From contig JAKZZE010000001.1 of NCBI GenBank assembly GCA_024220505.1, positions 2,418,001 to 2,482,000 on the forward strand: a stretch of DNA of 64,000 nucleotides. The letters are read 5' to 3'. The notes below the pieces were generated by a model, which saw nothing but the letters and a program-made list of their open reading frames with translations, did no database searches and was not told where the DNA came from. This DNA comes from Rhizopus arrhizus. Taxonomy: Eukaryota; Mucoromycota; Mucoromycetes; Mucorales; Rhizopodaceae. Both the position numbers and the translations under genes were made by a program. Below, one piece after another: positions 47,836 to 59,100 of this stretch. How positions within the stretch are numbered: position 1 is the first letter of the stretch; each line of letters opens with the position of its first letter.

Positions 47836-49923
47836 AGTTTAACACTACCGCGTAATCTCAGGATGACAAAGTCGGATTTTGGTCGATAATCGCCTTTGAT
47901 ACCTTTTTGATTTTTAAAGCTTATTTTGTATTCAAAAGATGCTCCTTTTCATGGCGATTCGAATGGTATGCTTTTCGGTGTGGTTGGATAACTCTAACAG
48001 ACGTTATTGAAGAAAATGTAAAAGAAAATAAGGGGAAAGGAAAATAATCAGCTTCACCGCATCGGGAATTGAAAAGACACACGTCACAATTGGCCGACAT
48101 TATTTTTCTTACCTATTATTTTCTATCCCTCATAGGATACATCAAGAAGACGATCTCTGGACGCATTATTCACCCAATGTGCCAGCACACTAAATAGAAA
48201 AGAACACCATAAAAATCAACATGAAAACGAATACTCAATTGATACATCATTCACTTTATTTATCAAAATCACCATAATCCTCTTTATAATTGTATATTTT
48301 CCCTATTACCTTATATTAATATGTTATTCCAAAGCATCTATTGTTGTTAAGTAATAAAAAAAAGGCTTTTCTTCCCGCTAAAATTAATTTTGGGTGCCGA
48401 GTAAATTCTTTTTGCACGTTCAAGCAATTGAAGTCAAGAACTAGTTTATATTGTTAACTTTGTTGTTATTGTACATTAATAGTCTCCTACAGTCTTCTAT
48501 TAATTGGTTTCTGTTATCACTTCACCGTATAGCGAAACTAGACATAACAAACATATTAGCAACTGTCATGGAGATAGTGCAAATGGTTAGAGCGTCTGCC
48601 TATCATTCGGGAGGTTGCACACTGCAAATAATCGTTCCAATTAGGTACCGGATTGCGCAAGATTGCTCTTCTTTTGGGTAACGGATTGTTATTTTTTTCC
48701 TAAAAAAAATTAAATCTTGCTGTATTGATCATTTTCGAATTTTGAAAAAAGATTTAGATACGAAAAAAATAAAGAAATTTAACGATGTTATTATTTTATT
48801 TGTAGGGTAAATATTCATGGAGTTATTCACATTTTTAAAAAAATGTCTTTTTTTACAAATGATCTTTTTTTGGAAAGCGTATTTCTCTCCATTGTTTAAA
48901 GGCCGATATTTTCTTTTTTTATTTTTGAGGACAAAATGCGGAAAACAAAAGCACAATGTGATTATTTTGATCAAAAGAATACATATTTGGAAGGCAGTCT
49001 GTGATCTTTAGCTTAGTTCATTTGAAGCGTGTAACAGAACGTAACAAAATAGTTGCGTTTGGGAAAAGAAAAAAAGAAGCTGGAAAATTAAAAGTAAAAA
49101 AAAGACAAAGTTAAAAAAAAAGACCTAGTGAAAAAAAAAAAAAAAAAAAAAAAAGAGCATAGCAATAAAAGGTTCCTTATTCAAATGAAAACAATAACCT
49201 AACAGTAAACATGTTTTATAAAAATACAAATGCTTTTACATTATAACAAAAAAATACGTGTATATTTTAAAAAGAATAAAAAAAAAAAGAAGCTTTGTTA
49301 ACATCTTGTTACAAGACAATTATAATTAATAGATACAAGCAAAAGTTTTTGTGTTTCAAGTAAATAGATTGCTTTATTATTTTTTATGACAAATAATATA
49401 AAAGAATATATGTTTTTAAGCTTATACTAGTTCATTACTTACTTTATGTTTGCACATGGGTGTAATTTGCAATTAGCCATTAGCCATTAGAGATGTTAAC
49501 ATTGCCAACTTCCTTTATCAAAAAGGGCTTTTCAACAACAAGCAACAATATAAGTTTGATATTCTTATATTTTTATCGTGTTGGAAAGAATAACTTTGCT
49601 CATGAGGCTCATGTTCATCATCCGAATGTGTCCCATTAGGAATTCCTAATTTAAAAAAAAAAGACCGACATTAGACTTGGTTGTTATTACTTTTTTATAA
49701 GCTTACATTTGACCAGTGCTTGAGCTTTCCTTTTTTTTGTTTTGTGCCTTTGGCATCTAGAGTATTCCATGAAACAAAACAAGGGAAAAAAAAAAGAAGT
49801 TGTTTTACTGCCTTATTTCATTGTTTAAGCACCGACTGTTTTTGCAAATTTACTACTCGTTTTTTATCAGGCGCATTTTTTTTTTCCTTCTTTATTTCTT
49901 TACAAAATACTAAATTCTTCAAA
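47836..49923. other. AT-rich region without a supported gene
   Basis: About 2 kb of AT-rich sequence with long homopolymer A runs (for example about 49130-49155). The small frames here are Phe/Lys-rich and look like chance. The only recognisable feature is the tRNA-like relic at about 48570. The 3' part could hold the promoter of the gene starting at 49924. Confidence 0.5.
48570..48645 (+). pseudogene. tRNA-like relic
   Basis: The stretch AATGGTTAGAGCGTCTGCC matches the D-arm and anticodon-arm part of a tRNA. The sequence before it (GGAGATAGTGC) fits an acceptor and D stem, but the anticodon stem and T arm do not pair and no B box is intact. It is best described as a degraded tRNA or an old tRNA-derived repeat. 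Confidence 0.3.
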
Positions 49924-50800
49924 ATGAACAACATCAACAACATTAAAATCGCTTGCACTTGTACCGAATGCAGCATGCATCCCGGTGGATTTAGAAGACT
50001 TGCAAAAAGAACTGTTCTTACTCATAAGCGTCTGGACAGATTCAGAGGAAGAGGTTATAGTTTTTATTTTTTTCGTATAAACGCACTCGTGTTAATGTAA
50101 AAAAAAAAAAAAAAAAAATAGAGTCCAGAAGACAAGTAGCCGAAGTCATGCAACAACCAACAGCCGTCCCTGAAAACGAAAGTGAGCATACCACCTTTGA
50201 AGGTATATTTTCAGTCGACAAAGCATTTTACATTAGAAAGGATTTATTTATTGAACTGTATTTTACAATTTGTTAGACCACATGAATGTTGATGGAGAGG
50301 AGGAATTGAGCCACGAAGAACAGCTCAAGCATCTTTTGGTGCTCTACGTGGTTCTTTTTCAAGCAAAGTACCTCTCTGTACAAGCTGGTGAAGAATTGTT
50401 GGCCTTTCTCTCTTTCTTTGTTCGTGCTCTTGGCCATGACATGGAGATACCAACAAAGATCTCCACGGCTCGTGTCATGGTCAACTACTCGTCTGCCAGC
50501 AGTGGTGCTTCTCGTTTTCTTGTCTGTTCCCTTTGCAGAAGCGTTTACACCACGGGAAGTTTGCATGCCCGACAATGCTCTTATGTCAGGTTTGCAAACA
50601 ACCCTCACCGCCAAGAACAACCATGTGGTAATCCTCTTTTTGTTGGAAGCACCGTCAAGCCTGCTCTTGAGTACCCTTACAACTCAATTTTGGAAACGTT
50701 AAAGAAGTTTTTTGCTCGTCCTGCCTTCGAGTTCCAAATTGAGCAGTGGAGAAGTAGATCGGTGGAAGAGGATGTTCTTTACGACATCTACACTAGGTGA
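49924..50800 (+). CDS. Three-exon gene resembling the N-terminus of fungal Tnp2-type transposases
   Basis: Exons at 49924-50053, 50122-50202 and 50277-50800, with introns of 68 nt (GTTATA...ATAG) and 74 nt (GTATAT...TTAG), splice in phase to 244 residues. Exon 1 carries ACTCTECSMHPGGF with a Cys cluster. Exon 3 begins with an acidic helix-rich stretch (EEELSHEEQLKHLLVLYVVLF), then a Cys-x2-Cys element VCSLCRSVY followed by HARQC and QPCGNPL, then YNSILETLKKFFARP and IEQWRSR. This pattern recalls the N-terminal region of large Tnp2/CACTA-type transposase proteins of mucoromycete fungi, from memory and not checked. The product is far shorter than that family. After IYT the frame meets TGA; one base less would read on as GEKIGTTFSKI, so this may be a frameshifted remnant. 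Confidence 0.45.
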
Positions 50801-51189
50801 AAAAATAGGGACAACCTTTTCGAAAATTTCATTTCATGCAGCATGTAGCATTAAGAGAAGGTCGCCTCATGACGCTAGCAATATGTTAAAAAGAGGTTAA
50901 TGTGTAAAGTATTTCATCAAAATATGATGAGCCAACTATGGAAAATGAGGGAGTAATGCATGTATAATTGGTCAAATTTTAGATACTCCACAGCTCAGTT
51001 TTAGACCATATTTCGTACTCTTCTAATTTGACCTGGAATATCAGCTACAATTAAAATGCAAACCAATTCTAATTTTAGCTATGCACATTCCTATAATTAA
51101 TAATATAAAATGGGTGCTGCTTTCCTCCATTCATACATTCTTTTTTTTTCATTATATTCTTCTTACTTCCTGTGAAGTTTCTCTTACTT
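50801..51189 (+). other. Spacer before the second Tc1-type transposase
   Basis: AT-rich, with no supported gene. It should contain the left end and 5' leader of the Tc1/mariner element whose gene starts at 51190. The matching right TIR is outside the window, so the end cannot be placed. Confidence 0.4.
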
Positions 51190-51509
51190 ATGCTTCGCGC
51201 TTTATCTCAAGACACGCAAGACAGCATCAAGTCTGCACTGATGAGCAATAGAGTCCCAAAGGATATTGCTGGTGAATTTGGTATCCATCCCAAGACAGTT
51301 AGGAGATATAGAAACAAGCTATTTGGGCCAATGGTACCCGCGACACGTGGTAGACATACACTTGTGTCATCTGCTACGAAGGAATATATCATGGTATTAC
51401 TGATTAAAGGAGCCCTAAAGACAGCCAAGGACGTACATCGGATGCTCATACAACTTGGGTATTCTATGACTTACCGTTCAGCAATAAACGTCCTTGTATC
51501 AATGGGTTT
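51190..51509 (+). pseudogene. Second Tc1/mariner transposase, N-terminal part (continues at 63470)
   Basis: From the ATG at 51190 the frame encodes a Tc1-type DNA-binding region with a helix-turn-helix (SALMSNRVPKDIAGEFGIH, KTVRRYRNKL) and the start of the second HTH (LIQLGYSMTYRSAINVL). It is interrupted after GGTTT (51505-51509) by element A'. The same five bases follow A' at 63465-63469, and the frame continues exactly at 63470. A GTG at 51172 is an alternative start but less likely. Confidence 0.8.
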
Positions 51510-52088
51510 TGTTATGTTCTGGTAAAGTAATTAAGGAATAAAAATAAAACCAAAGAATACTTTTTGAGACTGAACTTTATTTAAGACAATCTTAATTGTT
51601 TAAAAAGAAATCATTACAAAGTCTACTATTTATATTCTTCTATCAGTCGGCGGGTAAATGAGTAGTTATGAGCGTAGATCCAATAAATGACATGTTTGAT
51701 TGAAGAATGATCACTGAATCGATTATGAAAATTTTTAATTCGTTGTTTTATAGATCTTATTGTTCTTTAACTGATCTGGGAGAATTGTTCCGTCTTCATT
51801 GAGAGGAAAGATATATTTATATGAAATGCCTCCAGTCAGATCAAAGTTGACTAGGTACCTGATCCATTATTATCCATTTAGAGAAATGATGAATAGTAAA
51901 GGTCATGACTTATTTATTGTTCATGTTTACTTTATAGAATGAATCTAATAGTGTAGTTTTATATAAAAAAGAAGAAGAATATATTTTATTTGATAAAGAT
52001 TTAAATTATTATCTTTTATCAATTTTAATATACTTCTTTTAGTTGTGATTATTCAATGTCCGTTATGATCAGACGCTGTTCTACAACA
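51510..52088 (-). repeat. 3' LTR of element A'
   Basis: 579 bp, TGTTATG...ACAACA. Same as 62886-63464 by eye, and close to the LTR of A. Confidence 0.92.
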
Positions 52089-52103
52089 TAATCCCCTCCC
52101 AGG
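52089..52103 (-). other. Polypurine tract of element A'
   Basis: Minus strand CCTGGGAGGGGATTA, identical to that of element A. Confidence 0.65.
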
Positions 52104-52108
52104 TATAA

Positions 52109-55100
52109 CTAATACCGTCTAGATCTTTTAGAGTTTATATTGCCATTTAATTTATTACTACTTGTTGTAGAAGAGTGGCTATTTTCATTAAGATCTGTTC
52201 TGGTCTTTCGTTTGCCTGTATGAGAAGTATTTATTAACTTCACGTTATTAGATCTTCCTTTATTATTTTGAAGGTCATATTTATATTTAATATCTTCAGG
52301 AACTATACCAACTCTTTGCCAATATTCTGTAATGAATTTAGGATCGGTAAAGTTAGAGGCAGGCTCCCAGGTATCATCGCTCTTATCATAGCCTTTCCAT
52401 CTGCACTTATAAAGATATTTGCCTTTAAGCTTTTTATGTGCTAAGATGGCTTCTACCTGATAGAATTTATTTGTTGATATAACTTCATCTTGTGAGATGA
52501 GTTTTAACGCAGAAGGTGGGTAGTTTTTAGATAACAATTCACCCATTTCATCTTCTAGTACATACGATCCTCCTTGAGTAATTCTTTTTACTTTATAAGG
52601 TCCTTCATAGTTAGGATCTAACTTGTTGGTTTTAATATTTACTTTTACCATTACATAGCTATTTTCAGGGATCGTAATTAGTTTATGTGACGCATCAAAC
52701 TTTTCCTTCTGATTGTTTGTTATTATTTTTGTACGTTCATATATGGCAGGGAACACAATCTCCGTCATTCTTTTTATATTGAGAAGGAGTTGTTTATTTA
52801 TTTCTTCTTTAGTTGCCTTATTTTTTTCTTTGCTAAAATCTTCAAAGTCATTCATGTTACGACCGTACATTAAAGTGAAGGGTGGCGTCTTAGTACGTTC
52901 ATTGTGTTTACCATTCAAGTAGAGTTGTGTAGAAGGAACATATAAATCCCAGTCTGCTTTAGCACCCTCGATTTGTTTCTTTATTGCATTTACAGCTGTT
53001 TGTACCCAACGTTCACTTATTCCATTAGCTCTGGGATGATAACTAGATATGAGTCTATGGTCATAACCAGCATTTTCAGCAAGTAATTGCATAAGCTCAT
53101 TTACAAATTCACCACCATTATCAGATTGGATTACACGTGGAAAACCATAATGCGAGAATACATCGATTAAAGCTTTTACAATCGTCATAGATTGCTTATC
53201 AGGCAAGGGTTTCAATACACAGTAACGTGTAGCAATGTCAACCATAATCAATAAGTAATTGTTGCCATTCAAGGAAGTTTTCATGGGACCAGCTAAATCA
53301 ATGCCCCAACTATCTCCAGGTAATGTGGCTGTAATGGGTCTTAGAGGATTATAACCCTTTTTGATTATGTTAAATTGTTGACATGGAATACAACTCTTAA
53401 CAAGTTCTACGGCTTCATTTTTCAGATTAGACCAGTAGATACCTTTACGTTTTAAAGCATGGTAAATTGCATCAGAACCAAAGTGTCCTTTAATGTGCTC
53501 ACGTAGAAGAAGTAGTTTACGTTCTTCTGGATCCGGAGGTGTCATGTATTCACCTTTGTCTTCACTGGGTAGTTTTACTGCTGCTCTATTCAAAAGATGA
53601 AGCTTATCCCCTCCCAGTTCATTGACAGGATCTTCAATTTCATATAGACGAGAAAGTGTGTCAGGGAGAATACTATCTACACCTGGTAAATGAACGACTT
53701 TAAAATCATATTGGAGCAGTGTATCGAACCAATTTATGAGCATAGCGTTAGCAATCTTTTGCGTGTGAAGATAAGTGAGTGCCTTATGATCTGTATACAG
53801 GGTAAATTTGTTTCCCCATAAATACTTATGGAACCTCTTCAGAGCATATACAACTGCTAATAATTCTCGCTTAGTAGCTGAATAGTTACGTTCACTTTTA
53901 GATAAAGCTTTAGCTATCATAGAAATGTAGTGTACTTTCCCATTTATCTTTTGATACAGAATTACACCTATACCAACGTTAGAGGCATCGGTAGCGACAT
54001 AGAAAGTTTGATTCAAATCAGGGTATGAAAGAATTACATTTTCTAACAATACTTTCTTTAAGTTGTCAAAACATTGTTGGTGCTTATCATTCCATAATTT
54101 AATTAATGATTTTTCATTTCTTAAGGCATCCAATGGAGCTAACAGTGAAGATGCTTTAGGAATATGAGGACGGAAATAATTTATGAGTCCACAGTATCTC
54201 ATTATATCCTTTCCAGTCTTGGGGACAGGAAATTCTTGCACATTAGCAACTTTACGAAGGTCAAGAGAAACACCTTTAGGAGATATTCTGAAACCAAGTA
54301 AATTAATTTTGCTTTGAAAAAATGTACATTTATCAGGATTTAACTTGAGATTTACTTTAGTAAGTTTATCGATTACTTGTTTTAAGTGTTGCTTATGCTC
54401 TTCAATGGAAGTAGATGCTACAACTATGTCATCAACAAAACATTTAGCAAAGGACATGTTTTCTAATGCGATGCTCATAGTTCTCTGCATTACACTGGAT
54501 ACATGCTTTAGACCAAAAGGAGTACCAACAGGTATATACTGTACAGAGTTCCAAGAGAAAGCTAATTTATGTGCATGCTCTTCATTCATTTTTAAAGAGT
54601 TAAAAGCAGATTTAAGATCCAAAGTGGAATATACAGTTGCTCCTTTCAATTCTTCAAATAGCTCAGAAATTTTAGGCAAGGGCATTCTGTCAATTGACTT
54701 TAGAAGAGCATTAACATGTCTGGGATCATGGCACACACGGTAACCAGTTACTTCTCCCTTAGCATTGGTCTTCTTTACTACAGTCAAAGCTGAGTTCCAC
54801 TCGGTATTAGCAGGAGCTCTCTTGATTACACCATTCTCCAGCCATTCATCTATCTGATCTTGTACTATCTTATGATATGCTAAAGGCACAGGATAGGGAC
54901 GTCGATAAGATGTGACACCTTCAGGAGTTTCAATCGAGACAACAGATTCCGGTATAGTACAAAAGGAACCTTTAGGTATTGCTTGATTTGATTGAATTAG
55001 TGGTTTAATATAGTTTAATGCTTGTTGATATTCATTAGATGAACCAGCGGGGCAGTTCTCTAATTCAGTCATCTCATCATCAACTTTATTCAAGAGTTCA

Positions 55101-55525
55101 CTAAAGTCATTGAATTTATGTTCAGGTACTTTGGAATTGTCTAAAGATACTTTACTATCATCCCATTTGTAAGGAAGACCAGTAAGACCAATACCAAGTT
55201 TACTCATAAAATCAGTACCAATACTCATATCATGATTATTTGTTAAATTCATTACTTCAAAGGTATGATTAAAGGATTTTCCATTACACTTAATGTTTAC
55301 TTCAGTTAAACCAATTCTCTTAATAGTAGAGTTACAGTCAGCTAACTTTATGACATTATTATTTTTAGGAGGAATAATTAAAAAATTATTTTGGAAACAA
55401 AATTTTTTATTTATAGAAGAAAAATTTGCTCCAGTATCCAAGATCGTGATGGCTTTTCTATTGTTTGCAAGTATGGGAAAAGTTATAGAATTATCATTAG
55501 TACTTTTAAAGTCTCGAGTAACTAT
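52109..55525 (-). CDS. Element A' pol (protease, RT, RNase H, integrase, chromodomain)
   Basis: This is the C-terminal 1138 residues of the A' polyprotein. It carries DTGANFSSI, FVDD, ATDASNVG, integrase HHCC plus the residues in GIDLAGP, QSDNGGEF and ISERW, and a chromodomain ending TWEPASNF, all as in element A with only scattered substitutions (for example SNQAIP for LNQAIP, AKALSK for AKTLSK). The frame is joined to gag at 61484-62851 through one ACTAT copy, giving 1594 residues, the same length as A. The residues MDKSI at the start of this frame come from the C LTR. Confidence 0.92.
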   Translation of the reverse strand: MVTRDFKSTNDNSITFPILANNRKAITILDTGANFSSINKKFCFQNNFLIIPPKNNNVIKLADCNSTIKRIGLTEVNIKCNGKSFNHTFEVMNLTNNHDMSIGTDFMSKLGIGLTGLPYKWDDSKVSLDNSKVPEHKFNDFSELLNKVDDEMTELENCPAGSSNEYQQALNYIKPLIQSNQAIPKGSFCTIPESVVSIETPEGVTSYRRPYPVPLAYHKIVQDQIDEWLENGVIKRAPANTEWNSALTVVKKTNAKGEVTGYRVCHDPRHVNALLKSIDRMPLPKISELFEELKGATVYSTLDLKSAFNSLKMNEEHAHKLAFSWNSVQYIPVGTPFGLKHVSSVMQRTMSIALENMSFAKCFVDDIVVASTSIEEHKQHLKQVIDKLTKVNLKLNPDKCTFFQSKINLLGFRISPKGVSLDLRKVANVQEFPVPKTGKDIMRYCGLINYFRPHIPKASSLLAPLDALRNEKSLIKLWNDKHQQCFDNLKKVLLENVILSYPDLNQTFYVATDASNVGIGVILYQKINGKVHYISMIAKALSKSERNYSATKRELLAVVYALKRFHKYLWGNKFTLYTDHKALTYLHTQKIANAMLINWFDTLLQYDFKVVHLPGVDSILPDTLSRLYEIEDPVNELGGDKLHLLNRAAVKLPSEDKGEYMTPPDPEERKLLLLREHIKGHFGSDAIYHALKRKGIYWSNLKNEAVELVKSCIPCQQFNIIKKGYNPLRPITATLPGDSWGIDLAGPMKTSLNGNNYLLIMVDIATRYCVLKPLPDKQSMTIVKALIDVFSHYGFPRVIQSDNGGEFVNELMQLLAENAGYDHRLISSYHPRANGISERWVQTAVNAIKKQIEGAKADWDLYVPSTQLYLNGKHNERTKTPPFTLMYGRNMNDFEDFSKEKNKATKEEINKQLLLNIKRMTEIVFPAIYERTKIITNNQKEKFDASHKLITIPENSYVMVKVNIKTNKLDPNYEGPYKVKRITQGGSYVLEDEMGELLSKNYPPSALKLISQDEVISTNKFYQVEAILAHKKLKGKYLYKCRWKGYDKSDDTWEPASNFTDPKFITEYWQRVGIVPEDIKYKYDLQNNKGRSNNVKLINTSHTGKRKTRTDLNENSHSSTTSSNKLNGNINSKRSRRY

Positions 55526-55940
55526 TGATTTATCCAAGAATAGAAAGGAACAAGAGAGGACGAGACTCGATAAAGAGATTGCTTTATTTAATAAGAAAAT
55601 GATACTCTATTTATACTTTTCATACACGGATAATATTTCATGTCATGGATTAATAATTAATGAGTATGATATAACTGATGACAAATAGATAATGGTTACG
55701 TGTTCTTCCATTGTTATCTTTGTCATCATAAGCATTTATCCACAGAATACTCGTATATGATTGACTGCGATTGACTGTGATTTAGTTCCTGGATTTAATA
55801 TAATTTAACCGTGCAATTACGCAGCATCTTATCCTTAATGAAGATTATCCGAATTAACCTGTAGCCTATCTATTGGATATATTTTACATGTAGCTTATTA
55901 ATACTGTTTTCATATCGAGTTATGAATGATGGATACATCA
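55526..55940 (-). repeat. 3' LTR of element C
   Basis: 415 bp, TGATTTATCCAAG...GGATACATCA on the plus strand. It appears identical to 61064-61478. Confidence 0.92.
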
Positions 55941-56146
55941 TTGCCCCCTTCCAGGTTGGAACAACCGATGAGCATCATGAATAACGAAGAGTACAGGGTT
56001 CATATCCAATATGATTGCGTAGGCTGTTTATATTAAAGACGTAAGTGTAGAGAAAAGAGAGAGTATGCTCTTCTGGTATATAATCGATAAAAACCCAAAA
56101 AACCTGTTAAGGAAAAAAGTAATGGGAAAAGACCATATTCCGTTCG
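55941..56146 (-). other. Element C 3' untranslated region with polypurine tract
   Basis: Minus strand CCTGGAAGGGGGCAA adjoins the LTR, close to the PPT of element D. No other feature is seen up to the gag-pol stop. Confidence 0.6.
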
Positions 56147-59100
56147 TTACTTTGTCTTGTTTCGTTTGTTAAAATCATTAGTCTTGGTTGGAACATTGGT
56201 ATGATATGAGCGTTTACGTTTGCCAATGTTATTATTGACGTTACGTCTTGCCCAGTACTGTTCTATCATACTCATGTCATCAAAACTTGAGGCAGGTTCC
56301 CAGGTATCATATTCTGGAGGATAACCTTTCCATCTTACTAGGTATTTATAATTACTAGTGTTATTTCCTTTATGTTGGATAATTGCCTGCACATCGTACT
56401 GTTGTTGGTCAGCGCGATTATTAACAACGTTGTCAGTAGAGATGAGTTTGATGTGCGAGGTAGGTACGTCGCGCGATAATAATGTACCTGTTTTATCCGT
56501 CAAAATGTAGCTACCATTTTTTGTGACTCCATGTACGACAAAGGGGCCCTCGTACCTTGGGTCAGTTTTACTATTTCTATTCACATTTTTTATCATAACT
56601 TCGCTATTGGTAGGAAATTGTTGATGTACAATGCGGTGCTTCTTTGTAAAATACTCGTTGTCAGTTCTTTGAGTAGTCATAATACGGTTACGTATAGCAG
56701 GGATTACTATGTTGTTCATATTGTCTAATTTATTTTCTAGTGCTTTAGCATACTGCTGACTAGAGTTAGGTATTGAGGATTGTGCATTGGAATAATCCTG
56801 AAATTCATTTGGTTGTCTATTATACATAAGCACAAATGGTCTGGAATGATGTAATCTAGAATATTTGCAATTCATAGCATATTGAATACTAGGAAGGAAA
56901 AGATTCCACTCGTCTTTCTTGCCTTGTAATCTTTTAACAAGAGCTCGTTTGGCTATTCCAACAAACGATTCGTTAGTCGAATTACCCAATGGGTTATAAG
57001 GCAGTGAAAGTCTATGGTCAATACCACAGGTTTCCATTAATGAATTAAATATTTCATTAGTGAATTCTGTACCGTTATCTGAACTAAGCTTTTTGGGCCA
57101 ACCAAAAGTGCAAAAGATATCTCTAAGTTCATTAGCTATGGATACTGCAGTTTTATCCATTAATGGTCTTAGAATTGTAAATCTTGTGAAGAGATCAACT
57201 AGGACTAAAATGAAATTGTGTCCTTCTGTTGATGTAATGTTCAGGGTACCAAGATCAATGCAGACGTGATCAAAAGGACCATCTGGTAAAATACTACGGG
57301 GAGGGTGATACCCGTGTTTGCCAATATTAAATTGCTGACATTCAGGACAATTGGATACTAGCTGCAATGCATCTTTTTTAATATTAATCCAGTGCAAATT
57401 GTCATTGTGGATTGTCTTTACAATAGCATCAGCCCCAAAGTGTCCAAGTAGATGTGCCTTTAATAATAAGTTATGACGTTCCTCTTCTGGTGGTGTCATG
57501 TAGTCTACTAATTGTACAGCTCTTTGTTTTATGTTTGTACTGTTGTCTGTAGTACGTTTGCTCTGTGACTTTGTATTTTTATTTTTTATGGAAAGTTGCT
57601 GAGGATTATTATCTCCCCCCAGTCTTTTTTCCGTATCGTCTGAAAAAAGACGAGAAAGTGAATCCGGCAACACATTTTCAATTCCTGGACGATGGATTAC
57701 TTTGAATGTATAGTTGAAAATAGTTTCGAACCAATTCAGCATCATGGGATTAGGAATGTTTTGTGTGCCAAGATAGACCAAACTTTTATGATCAGTATAC
57801 AGCGTAAAATGAGATCCATACAACCACTTGTGAAATCTTTCAAAAAGATAACAGATGGCTAGCAGCTCTCGTTTAGTTGTCGAGTAGTTCATTTCTGACT
57901 TCGACAGTGCTCTTGCTGCGAATCCAATATAGCGAGTTTTATCGTCAATAATTTGATAAAGTACACCGCCAATTCCTGTGTTGCTAGCATCTGTAGCTAG
58001 CTGTAATTCATGACGCATGTCAGGTATAGACAGAACAGGAGCATTAGATAAGGCTGTCTGTATATTTCGAAAAGCCTGTAGGTATTTGTCAGTCCAAATG
58101 TGTTCCAATGAACCTTCGTTACGTAGTTTATCTAACGGTGCGGTCATGGTAGAGAAATTTGGGAGATGACTTCGAAAATAATTAGCGAGGCCTAGAAAGC
58201 GTTGTATATCTTTTCCAGTTTTTGGTATTGGCCATGCTAAAGCATTTGCAACCTTTCTGCTATCCAATGAGAGACTATTGTGACTAATAGTGAAGCCTAG
58301 GATGTTTACAGAAGTTTGCATAAAGTGACATTTATCAACGTTAAGAATAAATTTAGCTGATGTAAGTCGTTCGATGACAGTAGTTACGCATTTGATATGT
58401 TCCTCAATATCGGGTCCAGTACCGATAGTTAAATCATCAATGAAACATGTAACGTATGGCAAGTCATGTAAGAGGGTAGTTAGCACACGTTGGAAGTGAT
58501 TTGGTATAGGGGTCAAACCGAATGGTGCTCTACAGAATTGATATTGTTGACCGTTAAATGTAAAAGCTGTGAGGGCTCTATGCTCTTCAGCTAGAGGTAA
58601 CCGATGAAAAGCTTGTTTGAGGTCAAGTACTGTGAATAGTGTCGCAGCACTCATTTTTTGATGCAACTCAGCTATCAATGGTAATTGAAAGCGGTCGGTA
58701 CGATCTTTAATGAGTATTGCATTGATATGTCTGGGGTCTATACACACCCGTACATCGTCACTATAATTACCATTAGCATCTTTCTTACGTACAGTCAACA
58801 AAGGAGAGTTAAATGCAGTATTAGGAGGAGCTATTTCAATTACACCATCTGCTAACCATTTATCAACCTGTTCTTGTACTTTAGGCTGGATTGACAGCGC
58901 AATAGGATACTGCCGTCTATAAGTGGTTTTACCTGGTTCAGTTTCCAAGCGAACTATCGCTTCAGGTAGGGGACATGCAGATGTACTAGGGATTTTAGCA
59001 TTGGCGCTCAAATATGGCTGTAATGCGTTCATAAGTTGTTCACGCTGTTGGTGAGTACCAGCGGGTGACTTATTAGGTTTGATAGGTGAAGGGTCTATTG

